Source: CAYZUC01 sp964481705 (GTDB lineage: Bacteria; Bacillota; Clostridia; Lachnospirales; Lachnospiraceae). Taken from it: a stretch of 24,159 bases of DNA. The stretch spans positions 1 to 24,159 of the forward strand of contig CAYZUC010000041.1 of the NCBI GenBank assembly GCA_964481705.1, given 5' to 3'. Position numbers and translations under genes: made by a program. Positions within the stretch are counted from its first letter, which is position 1. Each line of letters starts with the position of its first letter. The notes below the pieces were generated by a model. The model saw only the letters and a program-made list of their open reading frames with translations, did no database searches and was not told the DNA's origin. Positions 14,794-22,824 of this stretch are shown here, piece by piece.

Positions 14794-16532
14794 TTAGAAA
14801 AATGAACTATATTTTTGATTGTCATCAAAAGGTGAGATTGCTTATTTTGACAATTATTATCTTTATTGGATCCTTTGTGGAGATGCTGGGTGTATCCGCT
14901 ATTTTACCTTTGGTAAATGTTGTTATGGATCCGACTGTGATCGATAATAATAAGTACTTTCTGATGATAAAGAATTTAGTTGGTATAAGTGATGTCAAGG
15001 GATTCATTGTCTTCTTGTCTATGGTTCTTGTGTTTGTCTACTTTATTAAAAATATATACGTTGCTGTTATGTATGACTTGCAATACAGATTTACATATAA
15101 CAATCAAAGAAGGCTGGCAAGTAAAATGTTGGATTGCTACATGAATCAGAATTATTTGTTTCACGTAGAGAATAATGTGGCAGAGCTGCAAAGAAATGTA
15201 ACATCAGATGTGACTCAATTCTTTTGTGCAGTTTTGGCTATGCTGAATTTAATTACGGAAGTAAGCGTTTGTTTGGTTATTGTAATCTTTTTACTGTTTA
15301 CAGATGTGTTTACTACTTTATGTGTAGCATTTATTGTGCTATTGTTTGCAGTCTTTTTTGCTTTGTTTTACAGGAAGATACTTGTCAAAAAGGGTATAGC
15401 GTCAAGAAATGCAAGTATTAAAATGAATCGCTGGATATTAACAGCATTTACTGGGATAAAGGATATTAAGGTGCTTAGTAGAGAGAGATTTTTCTTGAAT
15501 GAGTTTGACAGTGCTTATTGTAGCTATGCGACAGAACAAAGGAAACAGATGTTAATGGGGGTTTTACCTCGTCCAATTATGGAAACAGTATGTGTATGTG
15601 GTCTTCTTCTTACCATGGCAATACGGATTTATAATGGAGTGGACTTACATTCATTTATACCGATTTTGTCTGTCTTTGCAGTAGCTGCTTTTCGTATGCT
15701 ACCATCATTTAATCGTATTACTAACAGTATGAGTAGTATCTCCTTTAATAAACCATCGGTAGATGCAGTTTATAACGATTTACAGTATATTGATACCTTA
15801 CCGGAAGTAAAAAAAGGAAAGGATAGAGTAGAAAGTATTACATTTGATAAGAGTCTTTTATTGAATCATATAACATTTCAATATCCAAATACTAGTAAGG
15901 TCATATTAAATGATGTTAGTTTGGATATTCAAAAAAACACTTCTGTAGCTTTTATTGGTACATCAGGATCTGGAAAATCTACGTTGGCAGATGTTATTCT
16001 AGGTATACTGCTTCCACAAACAGGAATGGTTACAATAGATGGACACGATATCTATCAAAATATTAGTGGCTATCACAGATTAGTGGGATACATACCACAG
16101 GTGATTTATCTTATGGAAGGAACAATCAGGGAAAATGTTGCATTTGGAATTCCCTCAAAAGATGTTTCTGAGGAGAAGGTTTGGAAGGCATTAAAACAGG
16201 CGCAACTAGATGAATTTGTTAAAGAATTAGAGAACGGAATTGATACAAATATTGGAGATCGGGGACTGCGTCTTTCAGGCGGACAACGACAAAGAATTGG
16301 TATTGCAAGAGCTCTTTATCATAATCCACAAATATTAGTATTGGATGAGGCCACATCTGCATTGGATAATTCAACAGAGAACGCAGTTATGAATGCAATT
16401 GATTCTCTTCAAGGGGAAAAGACTTTAATTATTATAGCTCATAGATTAACGACAATAAAAAATGTTGATTACATATATGAAGTTGAGGATGGGTGCATTA
16501 CTAAGAAGAGAAAAGAGGAAATACTATTTTGA
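14790..16532 (+). CDS. ABC exporter, fused membrane and ATPase domains (lipid-linked glycan flippase type)
   Basis: A 580-residue half-transporter. The membrane domain (about 1-330) has six helices; the ATPase domain (about 350-575) has every motif intact: Walker A GTSGSGKST (390-398), Q-loop Q437, signature LSGGQRQR (495-502), Walker B ILVLDE (515-520), D-loop SALD (523-526) and switch H551. This is the MsbA/PglK layout. PglK of Campylobacter flips a lipid-linked oligosaccharide, and placement among glycosyltransferases and next to an epimerase favours such a substrate over a drug or peptide. It would work as a homodimer in the cytoplasmic membrane. Its start overlaps the previous stop (ATGA) and its stop overlaps the next TTG start. 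Confidence 0.9.
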   Translation: MIRKMNYIFDCHQKVRLLILTIIIFIGSFVEMLGVSAILPLVNVVMDPTVIDNNKYFLMIKNLVGISDVKGFIVFLSMVLVFVYFIKNIYVAVMYDLQYRFTYNNQRRLASKMLDCYMNQNYLFHVENNVAELQRNVTSDVTQFFCAVLAMLNLITEVSVCLVIVIFLLFTDVFTTLCVAFIVLLFAVFFALFYRKILVKKGIASRNASIKMNRWILTAFTGIKDIKVLSRERFFLNEFDSAYCSYATEQRKQMLMGVLPRPIMETVCVCGLLLTMAIRIYNGVDLHSFIPILSVFAVAAFRMLPSFNRITNSMSSISFNKPSVDAVYNDLQYIDTLPEVKKGKDRVESITFDKSLLLNHITFQYPNTSKVILNDVSLDIQKNTSVAFIGTSGSGKSTLADVILGILLPQTGMVTIDGHDIYQNISGYHRLVGYIPQVIYLMEGTIRENVAFGIPSKDVSEEKVWKALKQAQLDEFVKELENGIDTNIGDRGLRLSGGQRQRIGIARALYHNPQILVLDEATSALDNSTENAVMNAIDSLQGEKTLIIIAHRLTTIKNVDYIYEVEDGCITKKRKEEILF

Positions 16533-17764
16533 AGATATTATGGATAGCTAATATCCCATTGATAGGTGAAAATGGAAAGAAAAATGTGTTTGGAGGTTGG
16601 ATCGGAGCAATATCGGAAATCCTGATTGCGAGTCCGGAAATTGATTTTGTTTATTGTTATCCACAAGGGGATTCTCAAGGTTTCATTACGGACAGTATAA
16701 ATGGGACAAAATACTATGGATTTCCCTCTGATATGGGAAAAAATAATTATAAAACAAAGGTTGAGGAACTTTTCAGAGAACTGTTTCGCAAAGAGAATCC
16801 TGATGTGATTCATATATTTGGAACAGAATATGTTCATTCGCTCGAAGCAGCGAGAGCTGGTGATTTGAATAAAATTGTATTTTCTATCCAAGGTTTGATA
16901 TCTTCTGTTGCGAAATACTATTGTGTCGGTATTCCGTATTTGGAACAGATTATGCCATGCTATAACGGAAGAAAAAGAGTATTCCAGATTTATGCAGATA
17001 GAAAACGATATAGGAAGGCTGGAAAGTGGGAAAACGAGATACTCAGTGAAGGTTATAACTTCGAAGGTAGAACAGACTTTGACCGGGCAAACATCATGGT
17101 AAGAAATCCAAAGGCAAGATATTTTAAGTGTAATCGGATTTTAAGAAAGGAGTTTTATCTTCATGAATGGAGTCTTGAGTCTTGCGAAAGGAATTCTATA
17201 TTCCTAAGTCAGGGCTCCTATCCTATTAAAGGATTGCATATTTTCTTAGAAGCACTTTATATGCTGATTAAAATGGGAGTGAATGCAAAAGTATATGTTG
17301 GTGGTAATGATATTATCCATGAGAAATATATTTCGAGCGCATATTCTTCCTATATAAGGAAACTGATTAAACAGTATTCACTACATGATCACATATTCTT
17401 TTTGGGCAATATGGATGAGAAAACCATGTGCAGACAGTACTTGAAAACACATGTATTTGTTTCTCCATCCGTTCTGGAAAATCTACCAAATTCTCTCGGA
17501 GAAGCAATGATATTAGGAGTTCCATCAATTGCATCGGATGTTGGTGGAGTAAGTAATCTTGTTGATCATAGGGTGGACGGATTAATCTATCGAACAGATG
17601 CTCCGGAAATACTTGCATATTATATGTACAGTATTATGTTAGATGATAATCTTGCGAATTCCCTTTCGATAAATGCAAGGCAAAAAGCTGCAAAAGTCTA
17701 TGACCGGGAGATAAATATTAAAGATATACTAAGTATGTACGATACAATTGCAAATAATAAGTAA
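16529..17764 (+). CDS. GT-B glycosyltransferase, family 4 type
   Basis: A 411-residue glycosyltransferase that starts with TTG at 16529 (MKILWIANIPLIGENGKKNVFGGWIGAISEILI) and overlaps the transporter stop; GAGGAA about ten bases upstream supports the start. The acceptor half contains DVIHIFGTEYVHS (92-104). The donor half opens IFLSQGSYPIKGLHIFLEAL (224-243) and carries the complete EX7E pair E317/E325 in LENLPNSLGEAMILGVPSIASDVGG. The LP-N-S-x-x-E arrangement is characteristic of many family 4 enzymes of capsule and S-layer glycan loci. No truncation is seen. The donor sugar is not evident. Confidence 0.88.
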   Translation: MKILWIANIPLIGENGKKNVFGGWIGAISEILIASPEIDFVYCYPQGDSQGFITDSINGTKYYGFPSDMGKNNYKTKVEELFRELFRKENPDVIHIFGTEYVHSLEAARAGDLNKIVFSIQGLISSVAKYYCVGIPYLEQIMPCYNGRKRVFQIYADRKRYRKAGKWENEILSEGYNFEGRTDFDRANIMVRNPKARYFKCNRILRKEFYLHEWSLESCERNSIFLSQGSYPIKGLHIFLEALYMLIKMGVNAKVYVGGNDIIHEKYISSAYSSYIRKLIKQYSLHDHIFFLGNMDEKTMCRQYLKTHVFVSPSVLENLPNSLGEAMILGVPSIASDVGGVSNLVDHRVDGLIYRTDAPEILAYYMYSIMLDDNLANSLSINARQKAAKVYDREINIKDILSMYDTIANNK

Positions 17765-17778
17765 CAAAAGGATACGGC

Positions 17779-18756
17779 ATGAACAATAATTATTTGTTTC
17801 AATATACACAACAGAGATATAAAGATGACTATTCATATCTGATTAATCTAGATGCGATGAAAACGGGAGTGCTAACAATTAGAGAAAGTTCAAAGCTTTT
17901 TGAAAAGAATCTGATTCGAAGGTTTTATTTCAAAACCGTAAACACGCCATTGGGTTTTATCTGGTATCCAATTTATCTAGGTGATGTAAAGATAAAGAAT
18001 AAAACGGATTTAACATTTTTGTTTAATGAGTGGCATCCGGCTGTTAAGGATAGAAAATACCTTAAGTGGCTTAGGGGTAAAAAAATCAAGCTGGTATTGA
18101 TTTTGCGAAATAGAATTGTGAATAAAGAAAATCCTGAAGTGGCTGGTATTAGTCTTAACAATTTGAAACAGTGTTTTGATTTGATCACAACAACGGAATA
18201 CGGAGATGCTGGTTTGTATGATCTCATGTATCAACCGAATCCTTTCTCCGTGATACAACAAGCTGAGAAAAGTGCTATTTCCTCGGATATATGTTTTACA
18301 GGTGCGGATAAAGGAAGAGAAAATCTGATTCATAAACTGGCTATAGAGTCAAAGGAGCATAATGTAAAGTTTGATTTTTGTATAGTAAATGGGACTCGGA
18401 AGAATGAGGAACTCCGTTATGCAGAATGGAGTTCGTATGAAAGTATGATCAAGCAGAATATAGAGTCCAACTGTATATTGGAGGTACTTCAAGAAGGCCA
18501 GGAGAGTAGTACTCTGCGGTATCAGGAAGCGGTATGTTTAAAGAAGAAGCTTTTGACAAATAATGATTCAGTCAGTAAGCAGAAGTATTATAATGAACAG
18601 TATATTCAAGTCTTTCATGATGTTGATTCAATAGATTGGGAATTTGTGAAAGAGAGAGTAAATGTGGATTATCACTACCAAGGCGATTATTCTCCAATAA
18701 AGTTACTTGAGGAGATTGATAATGAATTACATAAATGTGAGGAGAAATTAAAATGA
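17779..18756 (+). CDS. Putative glycosyltransferase-like protein, divergent
   Basis: A 325-residue soluble protein with no standard glycosyltransferase motif that I can name. It has an alternating strand-helix pattern with possible Rossmann strands KIKLVLILRNRI (102-113), CFDLITTTEYGDAGLYDL (132-149) and SSDICFTGADKGRENLIHKLA (168-188). A late ILEVLQEGQESSTLRYQEAVCLKKKLLTNN (233-262) resembles the donor-side 'E-x-x-x-x-K' region of lipopolysaccharide-biosynthesis-like GT-B proteins. It lies between a family 4 enzyme (14 bases) and the epimerase (4-base ATGA overlap), which implies a sugar-transfer role. AAAGGA before the ATG is a good ribosome binding site. An alternative is a glycan-modifying or acceptor-binding protein. 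Confidence 0.6.
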   Translation: MNNNYLFQYTQQRYKDDYSYLINLDAMKTGVLTIRESSKLFEKNLIRRFYFKTVNTPLGFIWYPIYLGDVKIKNKTDLTFLFNEWHPAVKDRKYLKWLRGKKIKLVLILRNRIVNKENPEVAGISLNNLKQCFDLITTTEYGDAGLYDLMYQPNPFSVIQQAEKSAISSDICFTGADKGRENLIHKLAIESKEHNVKFDFCIVNGTRKNEELRYAEWSSYESMIKQNIESNCILEVLQEGQESSTLRYQEAVCLKKKLLTNNDSVSKQKYYNEQYIQVFHDVDSIDWEFVKERVNVDYHYQGDYSPIKLLEEIDNELHKCEEKLK

Positions 18757-19727
18757 GTTATAAAGAATTAGAATTTAAAGAAGAAGATGTATTCTTGGTT
18801 ACGGGCGGTGCGGGATTTATTGGATCGAATCTTTGCCAAGCTTTACTGGAAAAAAATTGCAAAGTAAAATGTTTGGATGATTTATCCACAGGAAAGCAAG
18901 AAAATGTAGACCTTTTTTTGGAGTATCCTAATTACGAATTTATCAGGGGTGATATTACAGACTTGGATACATGTGTGGAGGCCTGCAAAAATGTAACATA
19001 TGTTTTACATCAGGCTGCATGGGGGAGCGTTCCAAGGAGCATTGAAATGCCATTATTCTATGCGAAGGTAAATATAGGTGGCACGCTTAATATGTTGGAA
19101 GCTGCGAGACAATGTGGAGTGAAGAAGTTTGTGTATGCATCGAGTTCTTCTGTTTACGGTGATTCTATTGAACTGCCGAAAAAAGAAGGAAAAGAAGGCA
19201 AGGTACTTGCACCATACGCATTGACAAAGAAAACAGGTGAAGAGTATGCTCGCTTGTACCATACATTATATGGCCTTGATACATACGGTTTACGATATTT
19301 TAATGTTTTTGGAAGAAGACAGGATCCACAGGGAGCTTATGCGGCTGTAATACCTAAGTTCATAAAATTACTACTGGATGGAGAAAGACCAACCATTAAT
19401 GGTGATGGAAGACAAAGTCGTGATTTTACTTATGTTGAAAATGTTATTGAAGCAAACTTAAAAGCATGTAAGGCTGACTCAAGCGCTGCTGGAAGTGTTT
19501 ATAATATTGCATCAGGGGAACGCGAATACTTGATTGATGTTTATTTTGAAATATGTAAGGCGCTTAATAAACAGGTAGATCCGATTTTTGGTGAATCAAG
19601 AAAGGGTGATATCAGGGATAGTAACGCAGACATAAGCAAAGCAAAGGAGCATTTGTCATATGATCCACAATGGAATTTTGCGAGTGGCTTGAATGAAGCG
19701 ATAGGCTGGTATGTTAATAATCTATAA
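18753..19727 (+). CDS. NAD-dependent SDR nucleotide-sugar 4-epimerase (UDP-GlcNAc/GalNAc type)
   Basis: A 324-residue extended short-chain dehydrogenase. Residues 18-25 (GGAGFIGS) form the NAD-binding loop, D42-D43 follows the second strand, and the catalytic Y155-x-x-x-K159 with the upstream SSSSVYGDS (130-138) are intact. GLRYFNVFGRRQDPQGAYAAVIPKFI (179-204) and DGRQSRDFTYVENV (218-231) are the sugar-binding stretches seen in WbpP/Gne-like UDP-N-acetylglucosamine 4-epimerases and their UDP-glucuronate 4-epimerase cousins. It would supply a galacto-configured donor to the glycosyltransferases. It overlaps the previous stop (ATGA) and is the last gene of the block. No hairpin terminator follows in 19728-19804. 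The exact substrate cannot be fixed by sequence alone. Confidence 0.88.
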   Translation: MSYKELEFKEEDVFLVTGGAGFIGSNLCQALLEKNCKVKCLDDLSTGKQENVDLFLEYPNYEFIRGDITDLDTCVEACKNVTYVLHQAAWGSVPRSIEMPLFYAKVNIGGTLNMLEAARQCGVKKFVYASSSSVYGDSIELPKKEGKEGKVLAPYALTKKTGEEYARLYHTLYGLDTYGLRYFNVFGRRQDPQGAYAAVIPKFIKLLLDGERPTINGDGRQSRDFTYVENVIEANLKACKADSSAAGSVYNIASGEREYLIDVYFEICKALNKQVDPIFGESRKGDIRDSNADISKAKEHLSYDPQWNFASGLNEAIGWYVNNL

Positions 19728-19804
19728 GATGTCCTTTTCACGTGATGGTAACATTCATAAAAATGCAGTAAATCTTTGATGGAAGAATAGGAAAGTGTGA
19801 AAAA

Positions 19805-20962
19805 ATGAAGAAAAGAGTTTTTTTGATTGTTTTAGACAGTTTTGGCATTGGAGAAGCTCCTGATGCTGCTGATTTTGGTGATGCCGGAGCGAATACCATT
19901 CGTTCGTGTTCGACAAGCCCTTATTTTCAGTTGCCGAACCTTGCCAGACTTGGACTTTTCAATATCGACGGTGTGGATTGCGGACCGGCGGCAGAGAATC
20001 CCATTGGTATTTATGGCAGGATGACTGAGATTTCCAAGGGAAAAGATACTACGATTGGTCATTGGGAGATAGCCGGCATTCGTTCGGATTCTCCGTTACC
20101 TACGTATCCGAATGGATTTCCACAGGAGGTTATTGATGAATTTTCCAGATTAACAGGAAGAGGTGTTCTTTGTAACAAGCCCTATTCCGGAACAGTGGTT
20201 ATTAACGAATTTGGAGATGAACATGTAAAGAACGGAGATTTGATTGTTTATACATCGGCGGATAGCGTATTTCAGATTGCAGCACATGAGGACGTGGTTC
20301 CGCTGGAAACTTTGTATGAGTATTGTCGTATGGCAAGAAAAATGTTGCAGGGCAAGCATGGCGTTGGAAGAGTTATTGCAAGACCATTCGTGGGAACGAA
20401 TGGAAATTATACCCGTACGCCGCATCGACATGACTTTTCTTTGGAACCGCCAGCTGTTACCATGATGGATCAGCTGCAGGCAGCAGGTTATGATACATTG
20501 GCAATTGGAAAGATTAAGGACATCTTTGCAGGGAAAGGGATTTCGGAATTCACTTACACATCAGGTAATGAAGAGGGCATTGAGAAGACCTTGGAATGGA
20601 TGGAACGTGACTTTGAGGGACTTTGTTTTATTAATCTTGTCGACTATGATATGCTCTACGGACATCGAAGAGACATCGACGGATATGCCAAGGCACTTGC
20701 TTATTTCGATGGAAGACTTCCGAGGATTATTGATAAATTAAGAGAAGATGATATCCTGATGCTGACGGCGGATCATGGATGTGATCCGGGATTCTTAAAG
20801 ACAACCGATCATACCAGAGAATATACACCATTCCTTATGTATGGCAAGAAGGTGACTCCGAGAAATCTGGGCACCAAAAATACATTTGCAGATATAGGGG
20901 CAACTGTGGTAAAATATTTTGATGTGCCGCAGAGAATTACAGGAGAGCCGGTAAATGTCTGA
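19805..20962 (+). CDS. deoB: Phosphopentomutase
   Basis: A 385-residue enzyme that moves the phosphate between C1 and C5 of ribose or deoxyribose, linking nucleoside breakdown to the pentose phosphate route. It is an alkaline-phosphatase-superfamily cytoplasmic protein with two Mn2+ ions. Residues visible are metal ligand D11, the phosphorylated Thr T82 in KDTTIGHWE, D282 and H287 in VDYDMLYGHRRD, D323-H324 in TADHG and H336 in TTDHTRE. Length and spacing match the family. AGGAAAG about ten bases ahead supports the ATG. No confident promoter or terminator lies in the 77-base gap after the epimerase, so read-through from the glycan locus is possible. No nucleoside phosphorylase or deoR-like gene is adjacent; the partner genes must lie elsewhere. 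Confidence 0.97.
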   Translation: MKKRVFLIVLDSFGIGEAPDAADFGDAGANTIRSCSTSPYFQLPNLARLGLFNIDGVDCGPAAENPIGIYGRMTEISKGKDTTIGHWEIAGIRSDSPLPTYPNGFPQEVIDEFSRLTGRGVLCNKPYSGTVVINEFGDEHVKNGDLIVYTSADSVFQIAAHEDVVPLETLYEYCRMARKMLQGKHGVGRVIARPFVGTNGNYTRTPHRHDFSLEPPAVTMMDQLQAAGYDTLAIGKIKDIFAGKGISEFTYTSGNEEGIEKTLEWMERDFEGLCFINLVDYDMLYGHRRDIDGYAKALAYFDGRLPRIIDKLREDDILMLTADHGCDPGFLKTTDHTREYTPFLMYGKKVTPRNLGTKNTFADIGATVVKYFDVPQRITGEPVNV

Positions 20963-21167
20963 TTACTTTGGAGAAGCCTTGAGCGATTTTGTACGTAATT
21001 TTTCCTATGGTGGCGCAATTGAGCATTTGTTACAGAATGGCTATACGATAGATCGTATGATTGCTGAGGATCGGGTGAATCTGGATCATGATCAGATTGC
21101 AGATATGATTGACAAGATGAACGAACGCAGAGTACGAGCAGGGAAAGAACCATATTCCTATCGTTAG
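20955..21167 (+). CDS. Unrecognised 70-residue protein
   Basis: I do not recognise this gene. The 70-residue product is soluble, with no signal or membrane segment. Residues 1-30 (MSDYFGEALSDFVRNFSYGGAIEHLLQNGY) and 31-62 look helical, and the charged helical region TIDRMIAEDRVNLDHDQIADMIDKMNERR may form a helix pair. It ends in a basic/aromatic tail RVRAGKEPYSYR. The start overlaps deoB by eight bases and is supported by AGGAGA eight bases upstream, so it is probably translated from the deoB mRNA. It falls 42 bases before prfC. The overlap and the clear ribosome binding site argue that it is real, although its role is unknown. Confidence 0.8.
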   Translation: MSDYFGEALSDFVRNFSYGGAIEHLLQNGYTIDRMIAEDRVNLDHDQIADMIDKMNERRVRAGKEPYSYR

Positions 21168-21209
21168 CATTAGGTAGCTAGAATTGGAACAGAAAGAGAG
21201 AACAGAGCA

Positions 21210-22805
21210 GTGCCAGCAGATTATTCAAACGAAATTAAGAAAAGAAGAACCTTCGCCATTATTTCTCACCCGGATGCAGGTAAGACGACATTGACGGAGA
21301 AATTTTTATTATACGGAGGTGCGATTAATCTCGCAGGTTCTGTCAAAGGAAAAGCCACAGCGAGACATGCCGTGTCGGACTGGATGGAGATAGAAAAAGA
21401 AAGAGGTATTTCGGTAACGTCCTCGGTCTTGCAGTTTGAATACGATGATTGCTGTATCAATATTTTGGATACTCCAGGACATCAGGACTTTTCGGAGGAT
21501 ACGTATCGTACTTTAATGGCAGCAGATTCTGCGGTTATGGTAATTGATGCCAGTAAGGGCGTTGAGGCTCAGACCAGAAAGCTGTTTAAGGTCTGCGTAA
21601 TGAGACAGATTCCGATTTTTACTTTTATTAATAAAATGGACCGCGATGCTGGAGATATGTTTGAATTAATTGACCAGATTGAAAAGGAACTTGGCATTGC
21701 TACATGCCCGGTTAACTGGCCGATTGGATCCGGAAAGGATTTTAAGGGCGTATACGACAGGAATGAAAAGTGTGTGATTACGTATTCTGATACGGAGAAA
21801 GGCACAAGGGAAGGAAAAGCATCTATTATTCCGGTATCTGATGTAGAAACCTTAAAGGGATACATTGGAGAGGATTTGGAACAGCAGTTATATGACGAGA
21901 TTGAGCTGTTGGATGGTGCCAGTGCAGAATTTGATCAGGAACTGGTTGACCAGGGAAAATTATCACCGGTCTTCTTTGGTTCGGCGCTGACAAACTTTGG
22001 CGTAGAGATTTTCCTTCAACATTTCCTTAAAATGACGACTTCTCCACTACCGAGAATGTCAGATATGGGATTGATCAATCCGATGGAGAGAGAGTTTTCT
22101 GCTTTTGTATTCAAGATTCAGGCAAATATGAACAAAGCCCACAGGGATCGTATCGCATTTATGCGAATCTGTTCTGGACAGTTTAAGGCTGGAATGGAAG
22201 TGTTTCATGTACAGGGAGAGAAGAACTTACGTCTGTCTCAGCCACAGCAAATGATGGCAGATGATCGCAAGATGGTTGAGGAGGCTTATGCAGGGGATAT
22301 TATCGGTGTGTTTGACCCGGGTATCTTTTCCATTGGTGATACGCTTGTGATGCCGGGTGATAAGTTTTGTTTTGAGGGAATACCTACCTTTGCACCGGAG
22401 CATTTTGCCAGAGTTCGCCAAATGGATACCATGAAGAGGAAGCAGTTTGTGAAGGGTATCAATCAGATTGCACAGGAGGGCGCGATTCAGATATTCCAGG
22501 AATATCATACAGGAATGGAAGAGATTATCGTAGGCGTTGTAGGTGTACTTCAATTTGAAGTATTGAAATATCGTCTTGAGAATGAATATAACGTCGAGAT
22601 TAATTTGGAGAAGCTTCCTTACGAGCATATTCGCTGGATTGAGAATCCGGATGTGGATCTGGACAAGATTGTGGGAACCTCTGATATGCGTAAGATAAAG
22701 GACTTGAAAGGACGTCCACTGCTTCTGTTTATCAACAGCTGGAGTATTGGTATGACGTTGGATCGTAATAAGGATTTAAAACTAACGGAATTTGGTCGGA
22801 ATTAA
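21210..22805 (+). CDS. prfC: Peptide chain release factor 3
   Basis: A 531-residue translational GTPase that removes RF1/RF2 from the ribosome after release and recycles them. The GTPase motifs are all present: G1 SHPDAGKT (19-26), G2 GISVTSS (66-72), G3 DTPGHQD (87-93) and G4 NKMD (141-144). The domain II and III pattern follows, including FVFKIQANMNKAHRDRIAFMRICSG and QEYHTGMEEIIVGVVGVLQFEVLKYRLE, diagnostic of RF3 rather than EF-G or LepA. Length matches E. coli RF3 (529 aa). It starts with GTG at 21210; the AGAGAG upstream is a weak ribosome binding site, and no earlier in-frame start exists after the preceding gene. The next gene follows 19 bases later without a terminator. Confidence 0.97.
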   Translation: MPADYSNEIKKRRTFAIISHPDAGKTTLTEKFLLYGGAINLAGSVKGKATARHAVSDWMEIEKERGISVTSSVLQFEYDDCCINILDTPGHQDFSEDTYRTLMAADSAVMVIDASKGVEAQTRKLFKVCVMRQIPIFTFINKMDRDAGDMFELIDQIEKELGIATCPVNWPIGSGKDFKGVYDRNEKCVITYSDTEKGTREGKASIIPVSDVETLKGYIGEDLEQQLYDEIELLDGASAEFDQELVDQGKLSPVFFGSALTNFGVEIFLQHFLKMTTSPLPRMSDMGLINPMEREFSAFVFKIQANMNKAHRDRIAFMRICSGQFKAGMEVFHVQGEKNLRLSQPQQMMADDRKMVEEAYAGDIIGVFDPGIFSIGDTLVMPGDKFCFEGIPTFAPEHFARVRQMDTMKRKQFVKGINQIAQEGAIQIFQEYHTGMEEIIVGVVGVLQFEVLKYRLENEYNVEINLEKLPYEHIRWIENPDVDLDKIVGTSDMRKIKDLKGRPLLLFINSWSIGMTLDRNKDLKLTEFGRN

Positions 22806-22824
22806 AGGACGGAGCATTTACTAT

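Noticed and set aside
20035..20070. Possible loss of the phosphorylated threonine in deoB (KDTTIGHWE rather than KDTMTGHWE)
   Set aside because: Counting against the B. cereus enzyme places the modified Thr at the first T after Asp, which is T82 and is present.
22227..22628. 133-codon minus-strand open frame within prfC
   Set aside because: Shadow of a conserved GTPase gene in the other frame, with no start signal and no recognisable product.
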